Positions 10,477-20,300 of a stretch of 64,000 nt of DNA are shown piece by piece. Positions within the stretch are counted from its first letter, which is position 1; every line of letters begins with the position of its first letter. Origin of the DNA: Candidatus Pantoea varia (GTDB taxonomy: Bacteria; Pseudomonadota; Gammaproteobacteria; Enterobacterales; Enterobacteriaceae); NCBI RefSeq assembly GCF_900115075.1, contig NZ_FOVG01000002.1:62001-126000 (forward strand), given 5' to 3'. The notes under the pieces are model-generated. The model was given only the letters and a program-made list of their open reading frames with translations, did no database searches and was not told the origin of the DNA. The position numbers and the translations under genes were made by a program.

Positions 10477-10506
10477 AGGGCTCAACGAAAGTTGGGCCTT
10501 TTTTTG
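10477..10506 (+). terminator. Rho-independent terminator of gltP
   Basis: GGCTCAAC (10479-10486) pairs with GTTGGGCC (10491-10498) around a GAAA tetraloop, then a run of T follows. Confidence 0.9.
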
Positions 10507-10588
10507 TTTGTGTGGATCTTTGTGACAGTCTTTAAAAGGATGAGTTTGCTCATAATTAGTTATGTAAGTATCACAAATATTCGCTTTA

Positions 10589-10628
10589 TATAATCATATC
10601 GTTGCTTTAATAACTAAATTTAGTTATT
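10589..10628 (+). promoter_or_regulatory. Promoter and palindromic operator of the toxin-antitoxin locus
   Basis: A consensus -10 element TATAAT lies at 10589-10594. Directly after it is a perfect 20-bp palindrome at 10609-10628 (arms AATAACTAAA/TTTAGTTATT). A further half-site TTAGTTAT stands upstream at 10556-10563. Such AT-rich palindromes at the start of toxin-antitoxin operons are usually bound by the antitoxin or the complex for autorepression. Binding is inferred; the palindrome itself is seen. No good -35 hexamer is visible. Confidence 0.65.
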
Positions 10629-10677
10629 TTTTAAAGGTGAGTTGAATGCGTGCTTTGACAACAAGGAGTGTTGACGG

Positions 10678-10953
10678 ATGCCCGAAATTAACTGGACGAA
10701 AAAGGCATTGAAACAGCTATATGGGCTGCCTCAGAAAGAAGGTAACGCCATCGAAGATGCTGTAGAGGCGCTAGCTAAATGGCCTGATACTCCCCATCTG
10801 AAAGTTGAAAAGCTGACGGATGATAAAGAGAAGCGAATGAAGCTGGTGGTGGGTCACTACCGCGTGCTGTGGAAGATAGAAAAAGGCCAGCCAGTGGTTA
10901 TCGCTATTCTTGAAGTCGTAAGAAGAACATCGACCACGTACAAAAAGCGTTAG
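10678..10953 (+). CDS. RelE/ParE-superfamily toxin
   Basis: A 91-aa small basic protein with the RelE/ParE fold pattern: an N-terminal helix pair (KKALKQLYGLPQKEG), a central basic strand region, and the typical tail GHYRVLWKIEKGQPVVIAILEVVRR with the conserved arginine before the last strands. Relatives are ribosome-dependent mRNA interferases or gyrase inhibitors; which one cannot be told. The XRE-type antitoxin gene follows 118 bases later, so the order is toxin first, as in higBA systems. It lies between gltP and murQ with a lower GC upstream region, suggesting acquisition. Confidence 0.85.
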   Translation: MPEINWTKKALKQLYGLPQKEGNAIEDAVEALAKWPDTPHLKVEKLTDDKEKRMKLVVGHYRVLWKIEKGQPVVIAILEVVRRTSTTYKKR

Positions 10954-11071
10954 CAAGCGGTTGGGGTTAGCCTGCGTCACCATTGAGTTAAAAGCAGATA
11001 AGAACATAGCTAAGTCGCGCCAGCAGATGACCACAGGTCTGGCTTGTCGCGGCAGTAAGGAGTGATTACCC

Positions 11072-11446
11072 ATGAATGCGATACAGTTTCTGACAGACGA
11101 GAGCGGGAACCGCACCGGTGCCGTCATCCCCATTGAGTTGTTTAACAAGCTTATGGCCGGGCGTCATTTAGACGACGTGTTTGAGCCTCTCCCCTATAAA
11201 GCGGGTTCGGATGACGATGAAACGATTCCCCACGACGTAATGAAAATCAGCCGGAGACAATCTGTTCCTTTGCATGTTGCCTGGCGTTTGCATCGGCAAA
11301 TGTCTCAGGAAGAGGTCGCGAATAAATTAGGCATCACGCAGGCTGGTGTTTCGAAGTTAGAGTCCAGAAAGAAACCTCACAAACAAACGCTTGAGAAGCT
11401 GGCTGCTTTATATGGATGCAAAACGTCACAACTTTATATTGATTAA
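11072..11446 (+). CDS. XRE-type helix-turn-helix antitoxin
   Basis: A 124-aa protein with an acidic N-terminal half (residues 1-55, SDDDETIPHD), probably the toxin-binding part, and a C-terminal Cro/CI-type helix-turn-helix at about 76-112 (MSQEEVANKLGITQAGVSKL). It should neutralise the preceding RelE/ParE-like protein and repress the locus through the upstream palindrome. An AAGGAG stands nine bases before the ATG. The 118-base gap to the toxin gene is long for such a pair and has a weak TTGAGT/CATAGC promoter-like set at 10983-11010, so separate antitoxin expression is possible. Confidence 0.85.
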   Translation: MNAIQFLTDESGNRTGAVIPIELFNKLMAGRHLDDVFEPLPYKAGSDDDETIPHDVMKISRRQSVPLHVAWRLHRQMSQEEVANKLGITQAGVSKLESRKKPHKQTLEKLAALYGCKTSQLYID

Positions 11447-11507
11447 ATTAATGTGCTTTTAACCCGCGATACCTTATTCAAACAGCAATAAAACAGCCAG
11501 ATGGAAG

Positions 11508-11605
11508 AAAAGGTTCACCTGAAGAGTTAAGCGTCCCGACGCCCGGTTGGCGAGGACCGGGCGTCATGGATGATGAATGTGTCTTTACGATCAGGTGAAT
11601 CTTTT
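11508..11605. repeat. Nested inverted-repeat element between antitoxin and murQ
   Basis: The 376-bp gap 11447-11822 has no credible gene but holds an ordered structure. Outer arms at 11508-11522 and 11591-11605 are complementary over 15 bases with one mismatch. Inside them is a perfect 10-bp hairpin, GACGCCCGGT (11538-11547) with ACCGGGCGTC (11556-11565). It could be a small RNA, a miniature mobile element or a processing signal. No T run follows the inner stem. Confidence 0.6.
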
Positions 11606-11822
11606 CTGACCGGCTCCGATTTGACAACGACGCCACTCACATACCCTGCGCCCAGACCGGAATGCGCAGCGATCAAGTGCCGAATGCCCGATATCCCTCA
11701 CTCAACCCGCCCCCGCAACATGATTCATCCCCCATCCATTAAAAAAAGATCTCACCCAATGAATTAATCATTCGTTATGATAGTTGGTAATTTGAATAAT
11801 TTATTCCTTAGCGGAGTCCGCC

Positions 11823-12734
11823 ATGAAACTCGACCTCAGCCAGATGATCACCGAAGGCCGCAACCCGGCCAGCCAGAACATTGATGAACTCTCCACCGAA
11901 GCGATGCTGCGCGTCATTAATGATGAAGATAAAAAGGTGGCGCTGGCGGTTGAGGCCATCGTGCCGCAGATCGCCGCCGCCGTTGACGCCATCTGCGCCG
12001 CGTTCCGGGCGGGTGGACGACTGATCTATTGCGGCGCGGGCACCTCCGGGCGGCTGGGCATCCTGGATGCCAGCGAATGCCCGCCCACCTTCGGTACACC
12101 CCGCGAACAGGTCATCGGTCTGATTGCCGGCGGCCATACCGCCATATTACAGGCGGTTGAAAACGCCGAAGATAATCAGGAGCAGGGCGCGCAGGACCTG
12201 AAAGATATCCACTTCAGCCGCCACGATGTGCTGGTCGGTATCGCCGCCAGTGGCCGCACACCTTATGTGCTGGGTGCGCTGGCTTACGCGAACGAGCTAG
12301 GCGCGACCACCGTGGCGCTCACCTGTAATCCTGGCAGTGCCATGTCGCAGGTCGCGGCGATTGCGCTCACGCCGGTGGTCGGTCCGGAAGTGGTCACCGG
12401 CTCCTCCCGCATGAAAGCGGGCACCGCGCAAAAACTGGTACTCAACATGCTCACCACCGGATCGATGATCCGCAGCGGAAAAGTGTATGGCAACCTGATG
12501 GTCGATGTGGAAGCCACCAACCAGAAACTGGTGCAGCGGCAGGTCAACATTGTCATGCAGGCCACGGACTGTGATGACGCAACGGCAAGCGCCGCGCTCG
12601 TCGCCTGCGGTGGACACTGCAAAACCGCCATCCTGATGGTACTGGCCGACCTGGCCGCCGATGAGGCGAAAGCGCTGCTCAGTGAGCATCAGGGCTTTAT
12701 CCGTCAGGCTCTGCAGGCAGCGGGAGCACGCTAA
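11823..12734 (+). CDS. murQ: N-acetylmuramic acid 6-phosphate etherase
   Basis: Cytoplasmic lyase-type etherase that splits D-lactate from MurNAc-6-phosphate to give GlcNAc-6-phosphate in cell-wall recycling. The 303-aa protein shows the SIS sugar-phosphate-binding domain with [19 protein letters not shown] (about residues 64-82) and the signature [13 protein letters not shown]. Length matches E. coli MurQ (298). Its stop overlaps the murP start by one base (TAATG), so the two are coupled. The repressor gene murR, divergent from murQ in E. coli, is not next to it here. Confidence 0.96.
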   Translation: MKLDLSQMITEGRNPASQNIDELSTEAMLRVINDEDKKVALAVEAIVPQIAAAVDAICAAFRAGGRLIYCGAGTSGRLGILDASECPPTFGTPREQVIGLIAGGHTAILQAVENAEDNQEQGAQDLKDIHFSRHDVLVGIAASGRTPYVLGALAYANELGATTVALTCNPGSAMSQVAAIALTPVVGPEVVTGSSRMKAGTAQKLVLNMLTTGSMIRSGKVYGNLMVDVEATNQKLVQRQVNIVMQATDCDDATASAALVACGGHCKTAILMVLADLAADEAKALLSEHQGFIRQALQAAGAR

Positions 12735-14188
12735 TGGCGAAAATCACCGAAGCACTGTTGCGTGACATCCTGCAGGCAGTCGGTGGCGCGCAAAATATCG
12801 CGGCCTGCGGTCACTGCATGACACGGCTCCGCCTGACGCTCAATCAGCCTGAACAGGTTGATCTGGCCAGGTTAAAAAGCCTGCCGGGCGTATTAGGCGT
12901 TATAGACAGCGAGGCGCAGTTGCAGGTTGTCCTGGGGCCGGGCAAAGCGCAAACCGCCGCCGAGGGGATGCAAAGCCTGCTGGCGCAGGGGCAAACCACG
13001 CTGGCTCCGCAGGGCGAAACACCCGAACTCAGCCAGCTGGCGGCGCAGCAGAAACAGCAGCTAAAGGCGAAACAGACCAGTGGCGTGCATCAGTTCCTGT
13101 CGCGCTTCGCCACTATCTTCACCCCGCTGATCCCGGGTTTTATCGGCGCAGGACTGCTGCTGGGATTCGCCACGCTGATTGAACAGAGTCTCCACCTTAA
13201 TGTCCCTGGCGACCATGCGCCCTGGCTGCTGCACACCGTGGCGTACATGAAGGTGTTCGGCAAAGGGCTGTTCACTTTCCTCAGCATCCTGATCGGCTAC
13301 AACGCGCAGAAAGCCTTTGGCGGCAGCGGCGTCAATGGCGCCATCATTGCCTCGCTGTTTGTGCTCGGCTATGTGCCCACAGCCACCACCGGCTACTACA
13401 GCGGCATGGAGAGCTTCTTTGGCCTGACGATCGACCCGCGTGGCAACATCATCGGCGTGCTGATGGCGGCCATCAGTGGAGCGTGGATCGAGAAACAGCT
13501 GCGCAAAATCATTCCTGACAACCTGGATATGATCCTCACCTCGCTGTTCACGCTGGTGATCACCGGGGCCATCACCTATCTGCTGATCATGCCGCTGGGC
13601 GGCGAACTGTTTAAGGGGATGTCGTGGCTGTTTATCCACCTCAACAACAATCCCTTTGGCTGTGCGCTGCTGGCCGGGCTATTCCTGATTGCGGTGATGT
13701 TCGGCATCCATCAGGGCTTTATTCCGGTCTACTTTGCGCTGATGGAAACTCAGGGTTTTAACTCGCTGTTTCCGATTCTGGCGATGGCGGGGGCCGGCCA
13801 GGTCGGTGCAGCACTGGCACTGTGGTGCAAAGCAGAAAAAGGGGCGCTGTTGCGGGCGCAGATTAAAGGCGCCATTGTGCCCGGCCTGCTTGGCGTCGGA
13901 GAGCCGCTGATCTATGGCGTCACGTTGCCGCGCCTCAAGCCGTTTATCACCGCCTGTGGCGGCGGAGCACTGGGCGGTTTCTTTATCGGACTGGTGGCGT
14001 GGCTGGGTTTGCCGGTGGGGATGAACACGGTATTCGGACCGTCCGGACTTGTTACTCTGCCACTGATGACCTCCAGCCAGGGGATCTTCGCCGGTATGGC
14101 GGTATACCTGGCCGGGTTGATGGTGGCCTGGACCGGCGGATTCCTGCTCACCTGGTGGTTTGGCACCCGTAATGTCGATCTCAGCTAG
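12734..14188 (+). CDS. murP: PTS MurNAc transporter, EIIBC component
   Basis: A 484-aa phosphotransferase permease taking up and phosphorylating N-acetylmuramic acid. The EIIB domain (residues 1-90) has the phosphorylated cysteine in [10 protein letters not shown] (Cys28 by position); a linker of about 40 residues rich in Gln and Lys follows, then the EIIC membrane domain from about residue 115 with the [10 protein letters not shown] motif. No EIIA is present, as in E. coli where Crr supplies it. It is the second gene of the murQP operon, closed by a terminator. Confidence 0.94.
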   Translation: MAKITEALLRDILQAVGGAQNIAACGHCMTRLRLTLNQPEQVDLARLKSLPGVLGVIDSEAQLQVVLGPGKAQTAAEGMQSLLAQGQTTLAPQGETPELSQLAAQQKQQLKAKQTSGVHQFLSRFATIFTPLIPGFIGAGLLLGFATLIEQSLHLNVPGDHAPWLLHTVAYMKVFGKGLFTFLSILIGYNAQKAFGGSGVNGAIIASLFVLGYVPTATTGYYSGMESFFGLTIDPRGNIIGVLMAAISGAWIEKQLRKIIPDNLDMILTSLFTLVITGAITYLLIMPLGGELFKGMSWLFIHLNNNPFGCALLAGLFLIAVMFGIHQGFIPVYFALMETQGFNSLFPILAMAGAGQVGAALALWCKAEKGALLRAQIKGAIVPGLLGVGEPLIYGVTLPRLKPFITACGGGALGGFFIGLVAWLGLPVGMNTVFGPSGLVTLPLMTSSQGIFAGMAVYLAGLMVAWTGGFLLTWWFGTRNVDLS

Positions 14189-14244
14189 CCGACTGCCGGA
14201 ATCCTCAAATCTGGCTAACGGATGAATAAGCAGTCAAAAATGTG

Positions 14245-14270
14245 AAAGTCGCTACAAAGCGGCTTTTTTA
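14245..14270 (+). terminator. Terminator of murQP
   Basis: AAGTCGCT and AGCGGCTT form a short stem (one G-T pair) with loop ACAA, followed by a T run and A. Confidence 0.8.
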
Positions 14271-14294
14271 TTGCCATTAATTTAACTTAATCGC

Positions 14295-14322
14295 TAAAGA
14301 GTAGGCGGACGCATGCCGAAAA
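14295..14322 (+). promoter_or_regulatory. Candidate sigma-28 (FliA) promoter of aer
   Basis: TAAA at 14295-14298 and GCCGAAAA at 14315-14322 resemble the flagellar class III promoter (TAAA, 15 bases, GCCGATAA), with a 16-base spacer. Chemoreceptor genes including E. coli aer are FliA-dependent, which fits the downstream gene. Confidence 0.55.
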
Positions 14323-14416
14323 CATAAAAAAAGGTAATCGTTATCTCTCAGCCCACAGTTTTCACGCCGCCATTCAGACTGTCGCGTGCAGGACGTCGGG
14401 TCTTCAAGGACTTTTG

Positions 14417-15961
14417 ATGCGTAACAACCAGCCTGTCTCTCAGCGTGAATATCTGTTCGACGATCATGCGACACTGATGTCGACCACCGATCTCAATAGC
14501 CACATCACCTACGCTAACGATGCGTTTATCGAAGCAAGCGGATTCACTGCCGACGAGATCAACGGCCAGCCACATAATATGGTGCGTCATCCCGATATGC
14601 CGCCAGAAGCGTTTGCCGATATGTGGGCCACGCTGAAACAGGGTGAACCCTGGACGGCGCTGGTCAAAAACCGCCGGAAAAACGGCGATCACTACTGGGT
14701 GCGGGCTAATGCCATTCCGGTCGTGCGCGACGGTAAAGTACAGGGCTACATGTCAGTGCGCACCAAACCCACGGCAGAGGAAGTGCGTCAGACCGAAGTG
14801 CTCTATCAGGATTTTCGTGAAGGCCGCGCCAGAGGGCGACGTTTTCACAAAGGCCTGCTGGTTCGCAGCGGCTGGCGTCGTCCCGCCTCAATCCTGAAAA
14901 CACTGCCCCTGCGCTGGCGCATCCGTTCTACACTGTCGGCGTTACTGCCTCTTTCGGTGGCGGGCGTCTGGGCACTGGGCATGACCCACGCTGCCCTGGC
15001 CGGCTTTACCGCAGGCATGGCTGGGCTGCTTCTGCTCTGCAGTTTGTGGCTGGAGCAGCAGATTTCACGTCCTATCGAGCGGATGTGCAAACAGGCGCTG
15101 AGCGTGGCGACCGGTGCGAGTCACAAAGTCGAGCAGATGGATCGCGTTGATGAGGTCGGCGTCACGCTGCGCGCTATCGGTCAGCTTGGATTGATGTTCC
15201 GCTGGCTGGTGGATGATGTCAGCGGTCAGGCGATCAATGTGCTGAGCGCCAGCGACGCCATCGCCCGCAGCAACAACGAACTGAGTCGCCGTACCGAGCA
15301 GGCCGCGGCCAATGTGCAGCAGACTGCAGCCACCATGAACGAAATGACCGCGACGGTGAAGAGCAATACCGAAACGGCGCACGAGGCGAATACTCTCTCA
15401 GCCAGCACCAGCAGCGCAGCCAGCAAAGGCGGTGAGGTGATGACTGAGATGATGGGCATGATGGGAGAAATTGCCGACAGTTCAAAGCGTATCGCCAATA
15501 TTACCAGCGTCATCGACGGCATTGCCTTCCAGACCAATATCCTGGCACTGAACGCCGCAGTAGAAGCAGCACGGGCCGGTGAGCAGGGCAAGGGCTTTGC
15601 GGTCGTTGCGGGCGAAGTCCGCAGCCTGGCGCAGCGCAGCGCCAAAGCCGCCAGCGAGATTAAAATGCTGGTCGAAACCAGCGGCAGCCGGGTCAAATCG
15701 GGTAATGAGCACGCCAGCGCAGCAGGCCGCACGATGCAGGATATCGTGTCGCAGGTGCAGAATGTCACCGCGCTGATCGCGCAGATCAGTTCAGCTACGG
15801 CTGAACAGGCGACCGCGCTCAGTGAAGTCAGCTCAGCGGTGGAAGATCTTGATGACATCACCCATCAGAACGCCGCTCGCGTGACAGAAAGCGCCGAGGC
15901 TTCAGGTCGGATGACCCATCAGGCTAACCGTCTGGTAGAAGCGATCAGCGTCTTTCGTTAA
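14417..15961 (+). CDS. aer: Aerotaxis receptor Aer (PAS-containing chemoreceptor)
   Basis: Redox/energy-sensing methyl-accepting-type chemotaxis protein, 514 aa. Residues 10-115 form the FAD-binding PAS domain with [21 protein letters not shown] and [16 protein letters not shown], close to E. coli Aer. A hydrophobic anchor follows at about 165-215, then HAMP and a signalling domain whose hairpin tip reads [25 protein letters not shown] at 14417 is chosen over the TTG one codon earlier since AAGGA stands six bases upstream. Its stop overlaps the stop of the convergent AraC-type gene by sharing TTAA. It implies a motile organism. Confidence 0.94.
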   Translation: MRNNQPVSQREYLFDDHATLMSTTDLNSHITYANDAFIEASGFTADEINGQPHNMVRHPDMPPEAFADMWATLKQGEPWTALVKNRRKNGDHYWVRANAIPVVRDGKVQGYMSVRTKPTAEEVRQTEVLYQDFREGRARGRRFHKGLLVRSGWRRPASILKTLPLRWRIRSTLSALLPLSVAGVWALGMTHAALAGFTAGMAGLLLLCSLWLEQQISRPIERMCKQALSVATGASHKVEQMDRVDEVGVTLRAIGQLGLMFRWLVDDVSGQAINVLSASDAIARSNNELSRRTEQAAANVQQTAATMNEMTATVKSNTETAHEANTLSASTSSAASKGGEVMTEMMGMMGEIADSSKRIANITSVIDGIAFQTNILALNAAVEAARAGEQGKGFAVVAGEVRSLAQRSAKAASEIKMLVETSGSRVKSGNEHASAAGRTMQDIVSQVQNVTALIAQISSATAEQATALSEVSSAVEDLDDITHQNAARVTESAEASGRMTHQANRLVEAISVFR

Positions 15962-16923
15962 GAGGCCAGCGCCTGCGCGCCTTCACGACCGGCACGCAGC
16001 GCCCCTGGTGACTGTCCGACAATCCGCTTAAAGGCGCGACTGAACGCCGCAATCGAGCCGTAGCCGAGATGATAGGCCACGGCTTCCACCGCTTCGCCAT
16101 TGTTCACAATCCGCTGCACCGCCAGCCGCATCCGCAACTCGGTGAGATAACGCAGCGGCGTCATACCGGTGGCATTGAGAAAACGTCCGGCAAACACCGA
16201 GCGCGAGCAACCCGCCACGCTCGCCAGCCTTGCCACCGTCCAGTTTTCGCCCGGCTCCCGATGCATTGCGGCAATCGCCTGGCTCAGACGGGGATCGCGC
16301 ATCGCCTGCACCAATCCACTACTCTGGCCGCAACCGTTCTCTACCCAGCCGCGCACTATCAGCGCAGCAACCACATCCGCCAGACGCGACAGAATGCCAG
16401 CAAATCCTGCCTGACGTGTCCGTGACTCCCGCTCCATCGCCGTCAGAATCGGCTGAATCTCCGGGTACTGCGACAGCAGGGTACTCACCAGCATCACATC
16501 CGGCATGGTATTGATCAGCGGCTGCATGCCGCCAAGCTCAAACGCCATGCAGGCGCTGAACAGCAGCACGCTGTGCTCGTCCTCACAGGCATCTTCCGGG
16601 GCGGCGATGGCGCAGACGCTGTCGCAGAGCGGCTTGCTCGCCATGTTTTTAATGCACTGGCAGTCCGCCTCCTCACTGGAGATCAGGCTGTGCGGTTTAC
16701 CGTGCGGCACCAGCAGCGCATCGCCGCTGTTGAGCTGAAACACCTCGCCGGAGGCGCTGCGCACCAGCAGTGAGCCACGCCCGACAAAGTGGAACTGCGC
16801 CCGGCCCGGTGCGTGCTCATAATGCAGCCCGAACGGCGCGCTTACCGCGATGCGCTGATAGTTCACGCCATACAGGCGCATCCCCATCAACAGCTCACTG
16901 GTCAGATCTCCATAATGGCTCAT
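15958..16923 (-). CDS. AraC-family regulator with cupin-type sensor domain
   Basis: A 321-aa transcription factor. The N-terminal half (about 15-190) is a cupin-like effector domain with [14 protein letters not shown]; the C-terminal half (about 215-315) is the double helix-turn-helix AraC domain, with [21 protein letters not shown] and [19 protein letters not shown]. It is divergent from the MFS exporter gene across about 105 bp and probably controls it. The inducer is not evident. Confidence 0.88.
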   Translation of the reverse strand: MSHYGDLTSELLMGMRLYGVNYQRIAVSAPFGLHYEHAPGRAQFHFVGRGSLLVRSASGEVFQLNSGDALLVPHGKPHSLISSEEADCQCIKNMASKPLCDSVCAIAAPEDACEDEHSVLLFSACMAFELGGMQPLINTMPDVMLVSTLLSQYPEIQPILTAMERESRTRQAGFAGILSRLADVVAALIVRGWVENGCGQSSGLVQAMRDPRLSQAIAAMHREPGENWTVARLASVAGCSRSVFAGRFLNATGMTPLRYLTELRMRLAVQRIVNNGEAVEAVAYHLGYGSIAAFSRAFKRIVGQSPGALRAGREGAQALAS

Positions 16924-17028
16924 ACGATTCCAGACGAATTATCAAGAATGAAGGTGTAAGCATCATAGATCGTCCTGACGCGGCGCTCTATGCTCACACT
17001 CACTTTTTTTATCTTCCGGAGAAGCAGC

Positions 17029-18216
17029 ATGAGTCTGACAACCGAAGTGGCTGATGAGGTTTCCTCGCCGACCCGCCCCGCCTGGGGCGCGGTATTTGCA
17101 ATGGCGTTTGGGGTGTTCAGCCTCATCACCGCCGAATTTTTACCCGTGAGTCTGCTGACGCCGATGGCCCACAGCCTCGGTGTGTCTGAAGGGCAGGCGG
17201 GACAGACCGTCACTATCACCGCGCTGGTGGCACTGTTTACCAGTCTGGTCACCGGCAGCGTCACGCGGCGCATCGATCGCCGCATCGTCATGCTGGTGTT
17301 TTTGCTGTTGCTGATCGCCTCAGCGCTGATGGTAGCCTTTGCGGCTGACCTGACGGTGATCCTGCTGGCGCGGGTGCTGCTGGGCATGGCTATTGGCGGC
17401 TTCTGGACGCTCTCAACCGCCATCACCATGCGTCTGGTGCCCAGCGATCAGGTGCCGCGCGCGCTCTCTATTGTCTTCAGCGGTATCTCGCTGGCGACGA
17501 TTATCGCCACACCGCTCGGCAGCTATCTCGGCGGACTGGTGGGCTGGCGCAACATCTTTATGCTGACTGCCGGACTGGGTGCAGTGGCGCTGCTGTGGCA
17601 GTTCTTTACCCTGCCGGCCATGCCGGCAGAGAACAAAGCCCGCAACGGCGGGGTGCTGGCACTGCTGCGTATCGGTGTGATGCGCTGGGGCATGCTGGCG
17701 GTAATCATGATGTTCACCGGCCACTTTGCCTTCTTCACCTATCTGCGTCCGTTCCTGGAAGGCGTAGCACAGCTCAACCTCAATCAGCTGTCGCTGGCGC
17801 TGCTGGCCTTTGGCGTGGCGAACTTCTTTGGCACCTCGCTGGCCGGTTTTCTGGTCACCCGCAGCGTGTCGCTGACGCTGAGTGGCATGGCGCTGTTAAT
17901 GAGCGTTACTGCGCTGATGCTGGTGAGTTTTGGTGATGTCAGCTGGCTGGTTGGCGTGGGTGTGGCGATCTGGGGGATGGCGTTTGGTTCAATGCCAACC
18001 GGCTGGTCAACCTGGATTTCGCGCGCGGTGCCGGATGATGCGGAATCGGGCGGCGGTCTGCTGGTCGCCACCATCCAGCTGGCGATTACCGTCGGTGCAG
18101 CCGCGGGCGGCTGGATGTTTGACCTGCGCGGCGCAGGCGGTGTGTTCGTCGCCAGCGGAGTACTGATGCTGCTGGCGGCGCTGACCATCTTCAGCCGGGT
18201 AAGGCATCACGGTTAA
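17029..18216 (+). CDS. MFS exporter, NepI-like (DHA1 family)
   Basis: A 395-aa, twelve-helix major facilitator transporter. The early segment EFLPVSLLTPMAHSLGVSEG and the later PTGWSTWISRAVPDDAE resemble E. coli NepI, a purine ribonucleoside exporter, but similarity is moderate and the substrate is uncertain. The ATG at 17029 with GGAG seven bases before is preferred over 16990. It is probably regulated by the divergent AraC-type protein and ends at a strong terminator. Confidence 0.85.
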   Translation: MSLTTEVADEVSSPTRPAWGAVFAMAFGVFSLITAEFLPVSLLTPMAHSLGVSEGQAGQTVTITALVALFTSLVTGSVTRRIDRRIVMLVFLLLLIASALMVAFAADLTVILLARVLLGMAIGGFWTLSTAITMRLVPSDQVPRALSIVFSGISLATIIATPLGSYLGGLVGWRNIFMLTAGLGAVALLWQFFTLPAMPAENKARNGGVLALLRIGVMRWGMLAVIMMFTGHFAFFTYLRPFLEGVAQLNLNQLSLALLAFGVANFFGTSLAGFLVTRSVSLTLSGMALLMSVTALMLVSFGDVSWLVGVGVAIWGMAFGSMPTGWSTWISRAVPDDAESGGGLLVATIQLAITVGAAAGGWMFDLRGAGGVFVASGVLMLLAALTIFSRVRHHG

Positions 18217-18223
18217 TCTTCAG

Positions 18224-18250
18224 AAGGCAGCGAGTTATGCTGCCTTTTTT
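18224..18250 (+). terminator. Terminator of the NepI-like gene
   Basis: GGCAGC and GCTGCC pair perfectly around GAGTTAT and are followed by six T. Confidence 0.9.
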
Positions 18251-18428
18251 GTTGAAGCTGGATTATTAACCTTTTGAGCGATAACTGTGCGAAATGTGCT
18301 TTTTACCATCAGTTTTTCTGAATGAGATAAGCAAAACACTCCGCTTTTTACTGATCAACTTCCGGACTAATATATCTATCAACAAGGCAGCACGCCTTAC
18401 CTGATAAAAATTAACCGAGGAATTGACC

Positions 18429-18638
18429 ATGAAATCTATCAAAACTTTTGCAGCTGTTATTGCGCTTTCTGTTCTGCCATTCGCCAGCTTCGCCCAATCT
18501 GTGACCGCCATCGACTCTACGCTGGATGGTGCTGAAGCGAAAATCGCTGCGCAGGCTCAGGATGCTGGTGCTTCATATAAAATCACTGAAGCTTACACCA
18601 ACAACGGCGTTCACATGACCGCTGAGCTGCTGAAATAA
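18429..18638 (+). CDS. DUF1471 (YhcN/BhsA-type) small periplasmic protein
   Basis: A 69-aa exported protein. A signal peptide covers about residues 1-22 (ends ASFA), leaving a mature domain of about 47 residues that fits the YdgH/BhsA/McbA/YhcN family, shown by the strand-helix-strand pattern and the ending HMTAELLK. Family members are stress- or biofilm-linked envelope proteins. ATG at 18429 is preceded by GAGGA at seven bases; the TTG two codons earlier is not needed. Single gene. Confidence 0.85.
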   Translation: MKSIKTFAAVIALSVLPFASFAQSVTAIDSTLDGAEAKIAAQAQDAGASYKITEAYTNNGVHMTAELLK

Positions 18639-18663
18639 GTTGCACTTTACCCTCTGATGCTGA

Positions 18664-18685
18664 CAGGACGCCTTCGGGCGTCCTG
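18664..18685 (+). terminator. UUCG stem-loop after the DUF1471 gene
   Basis: CAGGACGCC and GGCGTCCTG form a perfect 9-bp stem capped by a TTCG tetraloop, without a T run. It may protect the 3' end of the short mRNA. Confidence 0.6.
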
Positions 18686-18726
18686 GCGGCGTTTCTGTGG
18701 GGGGTTACTTCCAGGTTTTGTAAACG

Positions 18727-18755
18727 AAAAAGCCACTCTGACGAGTGGCTTTTTT
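18727..18755. terminator. Bidirectional terminator between DUF1471 gene and sbmA
   Basis: AAGCCACTC pairs perfectly with GAGTGGCTT around TGAC, with A on the left and T on the right, so it can serve both converging genes. Confidence 0.85.
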
Positions 18756-18782
18756 ATTTCAAAAAACGGTCATCCTCACCCG

Positions 18783-20024
18783 CTACACCTCTTCCGATGC
18801 CTCGCGCTTCATCTCATCATGCGGCACATCATCCAGAATCTGCTCGAAGCTGCGCAGACGCTTGTAGATCGACATCAGTTCGATCAGCGTCGACCAGGAG
18901 GCGATCAGATACTGGAACGAGCCGCGAACCTGATCAAATACGTTGGTGATCTGGTTGAGTAAGCCCAGCGTAATGGTGCCCGCGACAATTGACGGAAACA
19001 GCAGAAACAGACCAAACACGTTATCGACCTGCAGATAGAGAATGCGGGTGATGTTGAAGTAGAGATAGTGGAAGTAGAGACGGAAGTAGTTAACCCGCAC
19101 CCGACTGAACAGCTCCTGCACCGTCTGTGGCCCGGCGCGATCGGCATTGTCTTCGCCGTAAACCAGCTCTTTACGGTAGGCGGCTTCAACGCGCTGATTG
19201 CGGAACTCCAGCCCCGGCAGCTTGATCCCGACCAGCGCCAGCAAGCCGGTGCCAAACACTGACCAGAGCACAGCGGCAATCACCAGTGCGTAAGGAATAT
19301 TGCCGAGGATCGGGATATCTTTTACGTGATGGGAGAGCGTCACCAGCACCGGCAAAAACGCGACCAGCGTCATAATTGCCTGAATAAAACTCACCCCCCA
19401 GTTTTCCAGCGTGGTCGCAAACCGCATGGTGTCTTCCTGCACACGCTGTGCGGCACCTTCGACATGACGCAGACGCTGCCAGTTGTGCATGTAGTAGTTA
19501 TTCATGGCAGTACGCCAGCGGAAAACCCAGTGGCTGATAAAGAAGGAGTTGAGGACGCCAATCACCACCGCGATTAATGCGATGCCGAGAAAAGAGAACA
19601 CCTCATGATAAAACTCCGCAATCTGCACCGATCCCGCTTTGGTTAGCGCTTTCTGAATCAGATCGTAGAACGGGCCGTACCAGGCATTAATGGCCACCCC
19701 GACCTGCACGCCAAACCAGGTGACGAAGATGATCAGCGCGGAACCCCACACTGACCAGCGCTGCCAGGGATGCGCATCAATCAACCGCCAGGTCGCGGCA
19801 AAAATGGCTACCATGATCCAGTAGTAGAGGTAGAACCACAGCTGGCTCACGGCGATAAAACGTGCCGCCGTGGTCGGCAAAGGCTGTTTCATTGCTGTTT
19901 CAAAAGTGGGCCAGATGCCGGGCAGATGCGCGGCAAAACCGAACCAGGCAAAAATCGCTAATAAACTCCAGACAGCCGCAGAGCTGAAAAACAGCGCTGG
20001 CCGCGGAAAAAAAGACTTAAACAT
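18783..20024 (-). CDS. sbmA: Peptide antibiotic transporter SbmA
   Basis: A 413-aa inner-membrane protein of the SbmA/BacA family (proton-driven importer of proline-rich peptides, microcins and similar compounds). The sequence follows E. coli SbmA over the whole length, for instance [26 protein letters not shown] and [15 protein letters not shown], plus the late block [22 protein letters not shown] at 20024 has GGAG five bases upstream; the GTG two codons earlier is ignored. Single gene. Confidence 0.96.
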   Translation of the reverse strand: MFKSFFPRPALFFSSAAVWSLLAIFAWFGFAAHLPGIWPTFETAMKQPLPTTAARFIAVSQLWFYLYYWIMVAIFAATWRLIDAHPWQRWSVWGSALIIFVTWFGVQVGVAINAWYGPFYDLIQKALTKAGSVQIAEFYHEVFSFLGIALIAVVIGVLNSFFISHWVFRWRTAMNNYYMHNWQRLRHVEGAAQRVQEDTMRFATTLENWGVSFIQAIMTLVAFLPVLVTLSHHVKDIPILGNIPYALVIAAVLWSVFGTGLLALVGIKLPGLEFRNQRVEAAYRKELVYGEDNADRAGPQTVQELFSRVRVNYFRLYFHYLYFNITRILYLQVDNVFGLFLLFPSIVAGTITLGLLNQITNVFDQVRGSFQYLIASWSTLIELMSIYKRLRSFEQILDDVPHDEMKREASEEV

Positions 20025-20176
20025 AGGCACTCCGCTGTTGTGTGTTGCCTGTTATAACGTTTTTGGCGGGTCGCTGTCTGTAGTCTGTTGTTTCTGCTCA
20101 TGACAGCAAGGGGATAGATGTTAATGAAATTGTGCGGTTTTGTTTCGTGGAACTAAATCTTTGTGAATGGCAGTGA

Positions 20177-20206
20177 TACAATATGGCCGTTTGTTACCGG
20201 TAACAA
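20177..20206 (+). promoter_or_regulatory. GntR-like operator upstream of the gluconate dehydrogenase operon
   Basis: A perfect 16-bp palindrome, TTGTTACC/GGTAACAA, lies at 20191-20206. Its core TGTTACCGGTAACA matches the operator of the LacI-type gluconate repressor GntR of enterics. A TACAAT -10-like hexamer at 20177-20182 would put the start point next to the palindrome, a normal place for repression. It sits 95 bp before the first dehydrogenase gene. The palindrome is seen; binding by GntR is inferred. Nothing else stands out in the gap 20025-20300. Confidence 0.75.
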
Positions 20207-20300
20207 CCAGGCTCTTCGCCTGAATCTGCTGATAAAAACCATTACAACGCAATTACCACTTTTTTCATACCGCCAGTCAGCGCGGTAATGAGGCAATGTC

